Shown one piece after another: positions 1 to 8,496 of a stretch of 64,000 nt of DNA. This DNA comes from Dyella sp. SG609 (GTDB lineage Bacteria > Pseudomonadota > Gammaproteobacteria > Xanthomonadales > Rhodanobacteraceae): NCBI RefSeq assembly GCF_012275375.1, contig NZ_JAAZQJ010000007.1, forward strand, positions 62,001-126,000. Reading direction: 5' to 3'. The notes below the pieces were generated by a model. It made no database searches and was not told the DNA's origin. It saw only the letters and a program-made list of their open reading frames with translations. A program made the position numbers and the translations under genes. How positions within the stretch are numbered: position 1 is the first letter of the stretch; every line of letters begins with the position of its first letter.

Positions 1-771
1 ATCCGCCTGGCGGACAGCAGCTTTATCGAAATCCTCGGCATCACCAGGCCGAACCCCAAGTTCGATCCGGGCATGAAGGAAGACCAGGAAGCGCTGAAAG
101 GCGGCCCTGGTTCGCGCGCCTTCGGTTTCCGCAGCTCCCGGCTCGACGCCATCCGCAGCACGCTGCAGGCCAAGCAATATGCGGTGACGCCGTTCTTCTC
201 CGGCCCCGACAGCGCCAAGCCCGGCTGGCGGCTGTTCGCCTTCGACAAGGCGCCGCTGTCGAGCAATACCTTCTTTATCGATTACAAGGCTGATTACGCG
301 CCGGATCAGTTCGACCCCGCCAATACCGCGGATTATCGGGTAACGCGCGAACACCCCAACGGCGCGCGCGAGCTTTCCTCGATCTGGCTGGTGTCGGCGG
401 ATGCGGATGCCGATCGCAAGCAACTGGAGAACATGGGCTTGGGCCATGCGGTGCCGGTGAAGCTGCCGGAGCTGGGTGCGAGGGGGTTCTGCGTGCCGGT
501 GGGGCCGACGGCATTGCTGGCGTTGCAGCCGGATGGCGCCGGACTGGCGGCACAGGCGATGGCTGCGGGGCCGCGCATTCTCGGCGTCAGCTATGGGGTG
601 ACCGATCTTGGGCGTGCGCAGCGGTGGGTGGAGCGGGGGTATCAGCAGAAGCTGACGACGTATCGCGGCTTGTCTGGCGAGTCGGTGCTGGCGCCGACCG
701 TGGACGATCTGGGCTTGTCGGTGGAATTCCATGCGCTGAAGCCGGGCGGTTCGCCCTGCCCGGCTGCGTAA
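1..771 (+). CDS. Glyoxalase-like (VOC superfamily) protein, 5' end missing
   Basis: The frame is open from the first base, so the start lies outside the window; at least 256 residues are visible before the TAA at 769-771. The internal ATG at 73 is not a likely start, because the codons before it read as a normal protein (IRLADSSFIEILGITRPNP). The stretch around EHPNGARELSSIWLVSADAD and the two-half layout resemble glyoxalase-like domain proteins of the vicinal oxygen chelate fold. Substrate and metal are unknown. A strong hairpin follows the stop and the next gene converges on it, so this is the last gene of its transcript. Confidence 0.7.
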   Translation: MRLADSSFIEILGITRPNPKFDPGMKEDQEALKGGPGSRAFGFRSSRLDAIRSTLQAKQYAVTPFFSGPDSAKPGWRLFAFDKAPLSSNTFFIDYKADYAPDQFDPANTADYRVTREHPNGARELSSIWLVSADADADRKQLENMGLGHAVPVKLPELGARGFCVPVGPTALLALQPDGAGLAAQAMAAGPRILGVSYGVTDLGRAQRWVERGYQQKLTTYRGLSGESVLAPTVDDLGLSVEFHALKPGGSPCPAA

Positions 772-785
772 GTCGTCCGGTGATC

Positions 786-803
786 GGCGCCCCTGCGGGC
801 GCC
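786..803. terminator. Hairpin between convergent genes
   Basis: GGCGCCC, a CTGC loop and GGGCGCC form a perfect 7-bp stem with a 4-nt loop. It lies between the stop of the VOC gene (771) and the stop of the convergent desaturase gene (810). Flanking TGATC and GATCA can extend the stem imperfectly. There is no T tract, so intrinsic termination is an inference from position. Confidence 0.45.
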
Positions 804-809
804 GGTCGA

Positions 810-1796
810 TCACTCGCCCCTGGCCAGCAGCGCGGCCTTCGCCACCTTCGCGGTGTGGTGGTCGCCATCGTGGCTCCAGCCCGGCGGCATGATCAGGTAC
901 AGCAGCTTGTTGTGCAGCCCTGGCGCGCGCCACACGTCGCGGCCCAGCAGCCAGAATTCGCCGAGATAGGCATCGAGCACGCTGTAGCGCTTCACCGGCC
1001 GCGTGATGCCGTATTCGATCCGGATATCGTCGCGCGCATCCATGTAGGTGCCGAACACGCGGTCCCAGATCGGCAGCAGATTGCAGAAATTCGTATCCAT
1101 GTAGAGCACGTTGCGCGCGTGGTGCACACGGTGATGCGAAGGCGTCAGCAGCACGCGATGCAGCGGGCCCAGCTTGCCCTTGGGCAGCACGTTCTCGCCC
1201 AGGTGGATCAGCTGGCCCCAGAAGCTGTCGATGATCATGATCAGGATCAGCAGCGGCGGGCTCACCCCCAGCAGCATGCAGATGCTGGTGCGTACGAAAT
1301 CGGCGTACGGGCCTTCCAGAAAGATATGCGCGTAATTCACCGACAGGTTCATGGCCACCGGCGCGTGGTGCGTGGAATGCAGGCACCACAGCAGCCGCAC
1401 CTTGTGCGCCAGGAAGTGATAGACGAAATGCGCCAGCTCCCACACCACATAGCCGTAAATCAGTCCGTACCAGGTCAAGCCCGCCTGGAAGGGCGCGAAC
1501 CGGTTGAACAGGCCGATGCAGAAACCGACCATGGCGATGGTGAGAAAGCTGCCGATAAAACGGTTCAGCACCATCACCAGCAGCGGCACCTGGTAATCCT
1601 CGCGCCGGGTGCGGCGCAGGATCACGCCGCGCACCAGCTCGAACACCAGCAGCAGCGGGATGATCGGACCCAGCAGCTTGCCGAAGCCATCGACGGTGAG
1701 CAGGCTCCGGTAGTTGCCGGACGCAATCACGTCCAGCCAGGCGCCCAGGCCGAAGAAATCGGCCAGCTGATGGCGGATCCAGTCCAGGACAAGCAT
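810..1796 (-). CDS. Sterol desaturase / fatty acid hydroxylase family membrane protein
   Basis: This 328-residue membrane protein belongs to the di-iron hydroxylase (sterol desaturase) superfamily, which uses O2 to oxidise lipid or sterol-like substrates. The ordered histidine clusters that bind the two irons are visible: HFVYH, then HSTHH, then HHRVHH, followed by NFCNLLPIWDRVFGTY, which is typical of the family C-terminus. Several hydrophobic segments precede them (around LLGPIIPLLLVFELV and FLTIAMVGFCIGLF). The ATG at 1796 is chosen because GAGGGG lies about 5 nt before it; the frame extends upstream to 1835 without a ribosome site. The substrate cannot be told from sequence. The gene is divergent from the VOC gene at 2010. 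Confidence 0.88.
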   Translation of the reverse strand: MLVLDWIRHQLADFFGLGAWLDVIASGNYRSLLTVDGFGKLLGPIIPLLLVFELVRGVILRRTRREDYQVPLLVMVLNRFIGSFLTIAMVGFCIGLFNRFAPFQAGLTWYGLIYGYVVWELAHFVYHFLAHKVRLLWCLHSTHHAPVAMNLSVNYAHIFLEGPYADFVRTSICMLLGVSPPLLILIMIIDSFWGQLIHLGENVLPKGKLGPLHRVLLTPSHHRVHHARNVLYMDTNFCNLLPIWDRVFGTYMDARDDIRIEYGITRPVKRYSVLDAYLGEFWLLGRDVWRAPGLHNKLLYLIMPPGWSHDGDHHTAKVAKAALLARGE

Positions 1797-2009
1797 GCAG
1801 CCCCTCGGCGGTGACGGCGCAGGCGTCGATCGCACGCTAACTTGTCACGATCCAATCCTGCATACAAGCAAGCTGAGCACTCCACGCGCCGCCGCTGCGC
1901 GCGGTCCGCGGCGTTGCGGACCGCGCGGCGGCAGCGCTATCGTGCCGCCCTTTGCAGCGGGGCCCGCACGCGCGCGGCGCCTTCCTGCCCATCCGCATGG
2001 GAGCAAGCC

Positions 2010-2396
2010 ATGAAGCGAGTCACCGGCATCGGCGGCATCTTCTTCAAAGCCAAGGATCCGAAGGCGCTCGGCGCCTGGTACAAGACCCATCTGGGCATCG
2101 AAGTGCAGGCTTGGGGCGGCGCCGCCTTTCGCTGGAAGGGACCGGACAATCCCGATGGCGGCGGCACCACGGCGTGGAGCCTGTTCGCCGCGGACACCGA
2201 TCACTTCGCCCCGGGCCAGTCCTCTTTCATGATCAATTACCGCGTCGACGACCTGCATGCGCTGCTCGCCGCGCTGCGTGCCGAAGGCGTGCAGGTCGAG
2301 GACAAGGTGGACGAATCGGACTACGGCAAGTTCGGCTGGATCGTCGATCCGGAGGGCAACAAGGTGGAGTTGTGGGAACCGCCGGCCGGCATGTAG
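2010..2396 (+). CDS. Small VOC (glyoxalase/bleomycin resistance) family protein
   Basis: This is a 128-residue single-domain protein. It starts MKRVTGIGGIFFKAKDP and ends near DYGKFGWIVDPEGNKVELWEPP, the standard beta-strand pattern of the vicinal oxygen chelate fold, with the final strand carrying the metal-ligand glutamate (VELWEP). The frame is open upstream to 1842, but the ATG at 2010 has GGAG a few bases before it and begins the domain exactly. Substrate is unknown. It shares a roughly 210-bp divergent promoter region (1797-2009) with the desaturase gene. Confidence 0.82.
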   Translation: MKRVTGIGGIFFKAKDPKALGAWYKTHLGIEVQAWGGAAFRWKGPDNPDGGGTTAWSLFAADTDHFAPGQSSFMINYRVDDLHALLAALRAEGVQVEDKVDESDYGKFGWIVDPEGNKVELWEPPAGM

Positions 2397-2410
2397 CTCT
2401 CGGTTTTTTT
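2377..2410 (+). terminator. Weak terminator candidate with T tract
   Basis: AACCG at 2377-2381 can pair with CGGTT at 2401-2405, enclosing a GC-rich self-complementary CCGGCCGG, and a run of Ts follows to 2410. The stem is short and overlaps the end of the VOC coding region. The next 50 bases (to about 2460) are an AT-rich patch that stands out in this GC-rich window and may also carry the promoter of the gene at 2567. Confidence 0.3.
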
Positions 2411-2566
2411 ATTTTTTTAATCAATGCATTACAATAATAATTGAATGTAGTTTAGCCTGGTCGTGCAACCGCTCGTGCGCAAGGATGCGCGCCGCCCGTT
2501 CGTGGCGGTACTCAAGTCCGCCGCGCATCGGCCGATGCAGACTGCGTAGCCTGAGCAGGAACCCGA

Positions 2567-3001
2567 GTGAACGTCAGTTTCAGTTTGTCCGGCGCGATCG
2601 CGCCCTTCCCCGTCAAACCCGGCGGCGCCCCCACGGCGCAGGCCGCCAGCTCGCCGAAGAGCCATTCCGTCACCGCCACGCTCAGCGCCGCGACCTCCGG
2701 CACGCGCCCGTCGGCCAGCAAGAGCAACAGCGATTCGGACAGCGGCAGCATCACGGTGCAGACGCTGCGCAAGCAGCTCGAACGCCTGCAGAAGCAGCTC
2801 GCGCAGCAGGAACGCCAGCTGCGCTCGGCGGTGGCGCGCGACAAGGACAACGATCCGGCCAATGCGCCGCGCATCGCCGCGCTGCAGTCCGCCGTGGCCA
2901 CCACCATGGGGCAGATCGCCGAGACGGTGGCCAGGCTGGCCGCGGCGATCATGGCCGAGAGCGGCAGCAGCAGCGGCGGGCTGGTCAGTTCGGCGGCCTG
3001 A
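2567..3001 (+). CDS. Small coiled-coil protein of unknown function (possibly FlxA-like)
   Basis: This 144-residue protein starts with GTG at 2567; AGGA lies 6-10 nt upstream. The first 60 residues are low-complexity, rich in Ser, Ala and Pro. Residues of about 63-130 form a heptad-patterned helix (VQTLRKQLERLQKQLAQQE and onward), and the C-terminus is Ser/Gly/Ala-rich. No signal peptide or membrane segment is seen. The shape (short protein, central Gln/Leu coiled coil) resembles FlxA-like proteins, but that is only a resemblance. It stands alone between two unrelated genes. Confidence 0.65.
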   Translation: MNVSFSLSGAIAPFPVKPGGAPTAQAASSPKSHSVTATLSAATSGTRPSASKSNSDSDSGSITVQTLRKQLERLQKQLAQQERQLRSAVARDKDNDPANAPRIAALQSAVATTMGQIAETVARLAAAIMAESGSSSGGLVSSAA

Positions 3002-3134
3002 GCGCCCCGCGCGCTCGCCCCGGCGGAAAAAACATAAGGCGGCATGGCCGATATCTGATAAGCCTTGGGCTTCGTCAGATGCCGGCGATGCGCGATGATC
3101 GGGCGCCTCGCCTTTCCCACTGAGGGGTTCGAAC

Positions 3135-4727
3135 ATGCCCGATGCTTACTCGTTGCCGCGCCGCCTTGGCCTTGCGCTCGCACTCACCCTGGCCTGCTCC
3201 CCGTTGCTTGCCGCGGATGCACCGCCGGTGGCGACCGTCGCCACCGGCCGCCTTGCCGGCATCCACGACGCGAAAACCGGCCTGAACGAGTTCAAGGGCA
3301 TTCCCTACGCCGCGCCGCCCGTCGGCCCGCTGCGCTGGAAACCGCCGCAACCGGCGCTGGCATGGAAGGACGCACGCAAGGCCGACCGCTTCGGCCCGCG
3401 CTGCATGCAGCGCCCGATCTTCAGCGACATGGTGTTCCGCTCCGGCGGCATGAGCGAGGACTGCCTGTACCTCAACGTGTGGGCGCCCGCGAACGGTGCC
3501 GGCAAGAAGCTGCCGGTGCTGGTGTATTTCTACGGCGGCGGCTTCGTCGGCGGCGACGGCTCGGAGCCGCGCTACGACGGTGCGGCGCTGGCCCAGCGCG
3601 GCATCGTGACCGTCACGGTCAACTACCGCCTGGACGTGTTCGGCTTTCTTGCCACGCCGGAGCTGGCCGCCGAATCGCCGCAGCACGCCGCCGGCAACTA
3701 TGGCCTGCTCGACCAGGCCGCGGCGCTGGCCTGGGTGAAGCAGAACATCGCCGCGTTCGGCGGCGATCCGGACCAGGTCACCATCGGCGGCGAGTCGGCT
3801 GGCTCCATGTCGGTGTCGGCGCTGATGGCATCACCGTTGTCGAAAGGCCTGATGCGCGGGGCGATCGGCGAAAGCGGTTCCGTGCTCGGCAATCTCGAAC
3901 CGCGCCCGCTGGCGCAGACGCTGCAGGAAGGCAGCGCATTCGCGCGGCGCGTCAACGCAAGCTCGCTGCAGCAGTTGCGCAAAGCCAGCGCACAGTCGCT
4001 GCTCGATGCCGCCGGCCAGAAGGACGTGCCGGAGTTCGGCCCCACCGTCGACGGCTATTTCTTCCCTCGCTCGCCCACGGCCATCTATGCGGCCGGCGAG
4101 CAGACGCATATCCCGCTGCTGCTCGGCGCCAACTCGCAGGAAGGCAGCTACGTCAACCTGCTCGACAAGGCCGCGCCGGATCCGGCCCATTACCGTGCCG
4201 CGGTACAGAAGCAGTTCGGCGAACACGCCGATGCCGCGCTCAAGCTCTATCCCGGCACGAACGAGGCGCAGATCAAGGCCAATGGCACGGCGCTCGCGGG
4301 CGACAAGTTCATCGCCTACTCGACCTGGGCGTGGATGCGCGCCCATCGCCAGACTGGACGGGCGCCGGTGTTCTATTACTTCTTCAACCAGGCACGCCCG
4401 GCCAAGCGCGACGGCAGCGCCGGCCCGGATGCCGGCGCGGTGCACAGCGGCGAAATCGAGTACGCGCTGGGCAATCTGCCGGGCAATGCCGTGTATGCGT
4501 GGACGCAGACCGATCGCCAGGTCTCCGAAACCATGCAGGGCTATTGGGCGCAGTTCATCAAGACCGGCACGCCGAACGGTCCCGGCCTGCCGCACTGGCC
4601 GGCCGCGGCGGACAAGGATGGCGGCCTGCTGCGCCAGACCATCGGCGCGGACACGCGTACGCAGGTCGATCGCGATGCGGCGCGCTACGAGTTCCTGCAG
4701 CGCGCGCTGGCCGGCGAGCATCTCTAG
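3135..4727 (+). CDS. Secreted type-B carboxylesterase
   Basis: This 530-residue alpha/beta hydrolase of the carboxylesterase family cleaves carboxylic esters. It has a Sec signal peptide (GLALALTLACSPLLAADA, cleavage near residue 27), so it acts in the periplasm or outside. Family marks in order: EFKGIPYAAPPVGPLRW, EDCLYLNVWAP, the oxyanion-hole stretch VYFYGGGFVGG, and the nucleophile motif GGESAGS with Ser221. The acid is Glu336 in GANSQEGSY and the base is His437 in GAVHSGEIEY. Length is normal for the family. The ATG at 3135 starts the signal peptide. Natural substrate is unknown. It is a single gene, followed by a hairpin starting at its stop codon. Confidence 0.92.
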   Translation: MPDAYSLPRRLGLALALTLACSPLLAADAPPVATVATGRLAGIHDAKTGLNEFKGIPYAAPPVGPLRWKPPQPALAWKDARKADRFGPRCMQRPIFSDMVFRSGGMSEDCLYLNVWAPANGAGKKLPVLVYFYGGGFVGGDGSEPRYDGAALAQRGIVTVTVNYRLDVFGFLATPELAAESPQHAAGNYGLLDQAAALAWVKQNIAAFGGDPDQVTIGGESAGSMSVSALMASPLSKGLMRGAIGESGSVLGNLEPRPLAQTLQEGSAFARRVNASSLQQLRKASAQSLLDAAGQKDVPEFGPTVDGYFFPRSPTAIYAAGEQTHIPLLLGANSQEGSYVNLLDKAAPDPAHYRAAVQKQFGEHADAALKLYPGTNEAQIKANGTALAGDKFIAYSTWAWMRAHRQTGRAPVFYYFFNQARPAKRDGSAGPDAGAVHSGEIEYALGNLPGNAVYAWTQTDRQVSETMQGYWAQFIKTGTPNGPGLPHWPAAADKDGGLLRQTIGADTRTQVDRDAARYEFLQRALAGEHL

Positions 4728-4941
4728 GGTTGGGGTGAGCGCAGCGAGCCCCAACCCTGCGGCAAGCTGCGGTGCCTGTTGGGGTTCGCCTTTGGCTCAC
4801 CCCAACCTACGGGTGCCGGATAGCGTCAAGGTATGCCCTGCCGTCCAGGGACGCAGGTTGGGGTGAGCGCAGCGAACCCCAACGTTGCGGCAAGCTGCGG
4901 TGCGTGTTGGGGTTCGCCTTTGGCTCACCCCAACCTACGGG
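4728..4941. repeat. Two direct copies of an 86-bp intergenic repeat made of inverted repeats
   Basis: Copy 1 is 4728-4813 and copy 2 is 4856-4941, with about 42 bp of unlike sequence between. Each begins GGTTGGGGTGAGCGCAGCGA, contains CGGCAAGCTGCGGTGC, and ends GGCTCACCCCAACCTACGGG. Each half is a hairpin (TTGGGG paired with CCCCAA), and the outer ends are complementary. The same core appears as a large palindrome at 18546-18642. It lies between convergent genes and may end transcription from both sides. Confidence 0.85.
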
Positions 4942-4955
4942 CGGCGGAGGGAGTC

Positions 4956-6089
4956 TCAGTCCGCGTAGTCTTCCGCGTGGCTCACGTCGTCGGTCGGCCA
5001 CCAATAGCGGCCGTTGTCAGCCGGCGACAGGTTGGTATTGCCGTCGCCGGGCCGCGCCTGGTAGACGTTGTTGCGCCACACCGATCCCTGCGCCGTGCCG
5101 CCCCACAGGCCGCCGTACACCGGACCCCACAGTTCCTTCAGCTCCGCCGAGAACACATTGCCGGTCACCGTGAGGTTGGTGGCGTTGTTCTTCACGCCGA
5201 AGCTCAGCGCATAGCCATAGCCCGACACATAGTTGTTGGTGAAGCTGATGCGGTCGTAGACGCCGTCGCCCTGCAGCGCCAGCGCATTGGTATTGCCCAG
5301 CGAGGCGATGGTGTTGTGGTCGATGATCATCGGCCCGCCGTCGCCCTCGCTCTGCGGCCCGATGCCGTCGTGGTGGTAGACGTTGTGCGAGGTGTCGGCC
5401 GCGTCGTGGATGTAGTTGTTGGTCCACGTCGACGGACGGTCCGGAAAGCCCGTGGTCATCTCCAGGCCCGCATTGCCCCAGATATCGTTGTGATCCATCG
5501 TCGCCACCGCTTCGTTCATGGTGGTGACCAGCTGCCAGGACTGCTTGAACGGCGTGCCGGGCGTGGTGTGCGAGGAGGACACCGTGCCGTCGTTGCCCGG
5601 CGGCAGCGCATAGGCGCTGGGCTTGAAGGTGGAATAGCGGAAGGTGACGCTGCTGGCCGCATACAGCTGCACCAGGTTGTCGTTCGGGCTCTTGCCCTCG
5701 AACAGGCAGCCGACGAAGGTGAGGTCGTCGCCGTAGATCACCACTTTCGAGGCCAGGAAGCGGGTGAAGGCGATCACGCTGTGATCCGGATAAGTGACGA
5801 TGATCGGCTTGCTCGCGCTCATGCTCGCGGCGTAGTCGGTGAGGTGTCCCGGATACGCGCCCAGCCCCAGGCCGCCGGTATTCGCGGGCGTGTTGGCATA
5901 GCCGGTATTGGAGAAGTCGGGCCAGTAGCCGGAGCCGTCGTTGGGCCGCGCCGTGAGCGCGGTGGCGGCAGTGGCGTAGCGGCTCAGCGGATCGGAGCCG
6001 GGCGGCGCCGCATGCGCCGCGAAGGGTATCTGCGTCAGCAGAACGGCGGTGAACAGCTGGGAACAGGCAACGGTACGCGCTGAATGCAT
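4956..6089 (-). CDS. Secreted right-handed parallel beta-helix protein
   Basis: This 377-residue protein has a signal peptide (ACSQLFTAVLLTQIPFAAHA). The mature part is a run of short strands with Asn ladders such as MDHNDIWGN, TNNYIHDA, IIDHNTIASL, FTNNYVSGYG and VTGNVFSA, the look of polysaccharide-lyase or surface beta-helix folds. No pectate-lyase catalytic set can be assigned with confidence. The ATG at 6089 is chosen because AAGGAA lies 8 nt upstream and the signal peptide begins there; the frame is open to 6404 but the extra residues look non-coding. It may degrade or bind a plant or microbial polysaccharide. It is transcribed alone. Confidence 0.8.
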   Translation of the reverse strand: MHSARTVACSQLFTAVLLTQIPFAAHAAPPGSDPLSRYATAATALTARPNDGSGYWPDFSNTGYANTPANTGGLGLGAYPGHLTDYAASMSASKPIIVTYPDHSVIAFTRFLASKVVIYGDDLTFVGCLFEGKSPNDNLVQLYAASSVTFRYSTFKPSAYALPPGNDGTVSSSHTTPGTPFKQSWQLVTTMNEAVATMDHNDIWGNAGLEMTTGFPDRPSTWTNNYIHDAADTSHNVYHHDGIGPQSEGDGGPMIIDHNTIASLGNTNALALQGDGVYDRISFTNNYVSGYGYALSFGVKNNATNLTVTGNVFSAELKELWGPVYGGLWGGTAQGSVWRNNVYQARPGDGNTNLSPADNGRYWWPTDDVSHAEDYAD

Positions 6090-6304
6090 GGCTGATTCCT
6101 TGTGGACTTCAAGGTGGGAACACGGCGCGGCGAACAGCCGGCCTTGGATGAAGACTTCCAACCACGGATGTACGGCGCTTCGCGGCAAGCGGCTGCCGCG
6201 AAACTGATGACTGGACGAGACAGCGGCCTTGCCTGTGACAGGCAAGGCGATATGAGCGGTATGGATGGCCCCCGCGGGCTTCGTGAAGCCCGAGTCAAAA
6301 TGAC

Positions 6305-6319
6305 TATACACAGTGTATA
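6305..6319. promoter_or_regulatory. Perfect 15-bp palindrome TATACAC-A-GTGTATA
   Basis: TATACACAGTGTATA is an inverted repeat with 7-bp arms around one base, in an otherwise GC-rich spacer (6090-6384). It lies about 216 bp upstream of the beta-helix gene and 66 bp past the end of the LysE gene. Its size and symmetry fit an operator for a dimeric repressor or activator. The regulator is not identified. Apart from this site I see no gene in the spacer. Confidence 0.5.
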
Positions 6320-6384
6320 TGTTGGGCCGGGCGGCCTGGCTGTCGACGCGCTCACACATTCCGCGAAGCGCATTTTTCCGTCGA

Positions 6385-7002
6385 TTACATCCGGGTGGTG
6401 GCAAGCGCCAGCTTCAATCCGAGGACGGCGAAACCCAGGGCAAACACGCGTCGCAACCACGTCGTCACTCGCGGGCGCTCGAGCACGTGCGCCCGCATGA
6501 AGGACGCGAACGCGCCATAGATCGCGAACACGATCAGGGTCATCAGCATGAAGGTGCCACCGAGTTGCAGCAGGCTGGCGACCGGCGATGCATCGTCCCT
6601 GGCCATGAACTGCGGCAGGAAGGCCAGGAAGAAGATCGGCAGCTTCGGGTTGAGCAGGTTCAGCAGGATCGCCGAGGCCACGATGCGCAATGGCGAGCGC
6701 GCGGCGGTGGCGTTATCAGGATCGAGCGCACTGCGATCCCGCCACGTGCGCCACGCCATGTACAGCAGATAAGCCGCGCCGGCGTACTTGAGCAGCTCGA
6801 ACGTCACGGCGCTGGCCTTGAACACCGCCGCCAGGCCGCATACCGCGGCCGCCATATGCGGCACGATGCCCAGCGTGCAGCCGAGCGCGGCCAGCAGGCT
6901 GGCCCGCGTACCGCGCGACAGTCCGGTCGACACCGTGTAGAGCACGCCGGTGCCGGGCGATGCCACCACCAGCAATGAAGTGAGCAGGAATGCAACGCTC
7001 AT
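6385..7002 (-). CDS. LysE/RhtB-family amino acid exporter
   Basis: This is a 205-residue inner-membrane protein with the usual five to six hydrophobic segments. The N-terminus SVAFLLTSLLVVASPGTGVLYTV holds the family PGP-like turn (here PGTG), followed by GLSRGTRASLLAALGCTLG. The central segment ILLNLLNPKLPIFFLAFLPQF is the classic LysE/RhtB signature. The family exports amino acids or related metabolites with proton exchange. The ATG at 7002 has AGGAGAGG just upstream. It lies 75 bp downstream of an AraC-type regulator on the same strand, which probably controls it. Confidence 0.92.
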   Translation of the reverse strand: MSVAFLLTSLLVVASPGTGVLYTVSTGLSRGTRASLLAALGCTLGIVPHMAAAVCGLAAVFKASAVTFELLKYAGAAYLLYMAWRTWRDRSALDPDNATAARSPLRIVASAILLNLLNPKLPIFFLAFLPQFMARDDASPVASLLQLGGTFMLMTLIVFAIYGAFASFMRAHVLERPRVTTWLRRVFALGFAVLGLKLALATTRM

Positions 7003-7077
7003 GCAGCCTCTCCTTGAATGAGGGAGGCGCGACCATCGCAAAGGAAGCGCGGACGGTCTTGAAGAAAATTGCGTGGC

Positions 7078-7872
7078 TCAGCGCAGCGCGTCGCGGTAGC
7101 GCCCCGGCGTGATGCCGAACTGGCGCAGGAAGGCGCGGGTCAGATGGCTTTGATCGGCAAAGCCGGCGAGCTGCGCGGCTTCGGCCAAGGCATGGCCCTG
7201 GCGCAGGTAGCGGCGCGCCAGGCGCACGCGCCACTGGATGCGGTAAGCATGCGGCGTGGTGCCGACGTCGCGCAGAAAACCGCGGATCAGCTGGAAGCGG
7301 CTCACGTCGCACGCGGCCGCCAGCTCCGACAGCGAGGTCTCGGCAGCGGGCTCGGCGTCGATCCATTCCAAGGCACGCGCCACCGAGGGCGAAGCGCAGG
7401 CCAGCCGTGGCCCGCTGAGGCGATGCTGCTTCACCACCCGCACCAGGCAGGCCAGCAGGAGTTCGTCGGCGTGGCCGTCCGGCGATGGCAGCGCTTCCAG
7501 CAGCTGCGTCACTTGCTGCGCCAGGCCGCGGTCGTGCGCCACCGGCTGGAGCACGACGTCGCTGCCGCCGAATTCCGCTGCCAGCTCCCGCGCCACCAGC
7601 GCGGGCTCCAGATAGGCGATCCGCCAGCCGCGCGGCCCATCGATCGGCGCGCCGTCATGCACCTCGCCGGGATTGACCATGATCACGTCGCCCGCCACCG
7701 ACTGCACCGCGCCGACCACGCTCCAGGACTTCTGCGCGCCCACGGTGATCACGCCGAGGCCGAATTGATCGTGGGCATGGCGGGGGAAGCTGTGCTCGCT
7801 GAGCAGGGACAGCGCTTCCACGCCGGGAAGGACGGAGCGGAGTTGCACTACCTGGTGGATTTTCTTCGGCAC
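7078..7872 (-). CDS. AraC-family transcriptional regulator
   Basis: This 264-residue protein has an N-terminal cupin-like sensor (around HAHDQFGLGVITVGAQKSW and GDVIMVNPGEVHDG) and a C-terminal double helix-turn-helix AraC domain: SLSELAAACDVSRFQLIRGF, then AAQLAGFADQSHLTRAFLRQ, ending FGITPGRYRDALR. Such N-cupin AraC regulators often sit next to LysE-type exporters, as here. The listed start is a GTG at 7872 with no strong ribosome site, so the true start could be a few codons later. It likely activates the downstream exporter in response to its substrate. Confidence 0.9.
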   Translation of the reverse strand: MPKKIHQVVQLRSVLPGVEALSLLSEHSFPRHAHDQFGLGVITVGAQKSWSVVGAVQSVAGDVIMVNPGEVHDGAPIDGPRGWRIAYLEPALVARELAAEFGGSDVVLQPVAHDRGLAQQVTQLLEALPSPDGHADELLLACLVRVVKQHRLSGPRLACASPSVARALEWIDAEPAAETSLSELAAACDVSRFQLIRGFLRDVGTTPHAYRIQWRVRLARRYLRQGHALAEAAQLAGFADQSHLTRAFLRQFGITPGRYRDALR

Positions 7873-8225
7873 GAGGCGATCGGGCGCTGCGGCGATAGAA
7901 CCTAAGCATAGGCTTTCTCGGCCCTCAGCTCACGGCTCTCCCCGGCGGGGAGAGGGGGATGGAGGGCGCGGCGAAAATCGAGCAAAGAGCTCGCGGCGCA
8001 GCCGCGGCGTTCCGCTTGCGCGCTTTTGCTCCGGCTCTTGATCCACCGGGTCCCCTTGGCGCCGGCGGTGAGGGCTGGACGAAAAGGCCCCGCAGGGGGC
8101 GGGGACACGATGTCCCCGCCTTTTTGATCAGGGCATGGATGCCCTGTCAAAAAGCCCGGCCAGCCCTCACGGACCCTCAGCAGCGCAGCTGCTGAGGGCG
8201 CCAAGCAGGGTGCCCTCTCTTTTTG

Positions 8226-8302
8226 GTTACTTTTTCTCTGGGCACGCAGAGAAAAAGTAACTCGCCCCGCGGCAGCGGGGCGAAACACTCGCCAAAGGCG
8301 AG
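8226..8302. repeat. Three back-to-back perfect hairpins
   Basis: GTTACTTTTTCTCTG (8226-8240) pairs perfectly with CAGAGAAAAAGTAAC (8247-8261) over a 6-nt loop. TCGCCCCGC (8262-8270) follows directly and pairs with GCGGGGCGA (8275-8283). CTCGCC (8288-8293) then pairs with GGCGAG (8297-8302). Stems of 15, 9 and 6 bp in a row suggest a structured dispersed element rather than a simple terminator. Confidence 0.85.
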
Positions 8303-8345
8303 ACACCCAACCGTCAACGCAACAACCGAGCGACAAAGTCCCTGG

Positions 8346-8365
8346 ATTCCAGCTTTCGCTGGAAT
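8346..8365. repeat. REP-like hairpin
   Basis: ATTCCAGC, a TTTC loop and GCTGGAAT form a perfect 8-bp stem followed by GACGA. The same plan (ATCCCGGC, CTGC loop, GCCGGGAT, then GACGA) recurs at 61662-61681, so the two belong to one short dispersed repeat class. Elements of this form are widespread in Xanthomonadales genomes. Confidence 0.75.
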
Positions 8366-8496
8366 GACGAGCGAGGCCTACGCCGGGATGACGAAGTTGA
8401 GACGATGAGGCAAGACCGTTGCTCACCCCAACCCTCTCTCCCACGGGGACTACCTTCGGGTCACCCGGAGGGGAGAGGGGGTACGACGTTCGCCCC

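Larger units (their letters stand above)
7873..8496. other. 624-bp gene-free spacer packed with perfect hairpins
   Basis: I see no believable gene here. There are several perfect inverted repeats: CTCTCCCC/GGGGAGAG at 7936-7954, GGGGACA/TGTCCCC at 8101-8117, CCCTCAGCAGC/GCTGCTGAGGG at 8174-8198, the triple hairpin at 8226-8302, and ATTCCAGC/GCTGGAAT at 8346-8365. A further CCTCTCTCCC/GGGGAGAGGG-type element lies near 8433-8480. The open frame 7902-8444 on the minus strand is made of these repeats and is not a gene. The stretch looks like several dispersed intergenic repeats stacked side by side. Confidence 0.75.

Noticed and set aside
7902-8444. Open frame of 180 codons on the minus strand
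   Set aside because: It consists of the intergenic hairpin repeats and has no ribosome site; such repeat-derived frames are common false genes.
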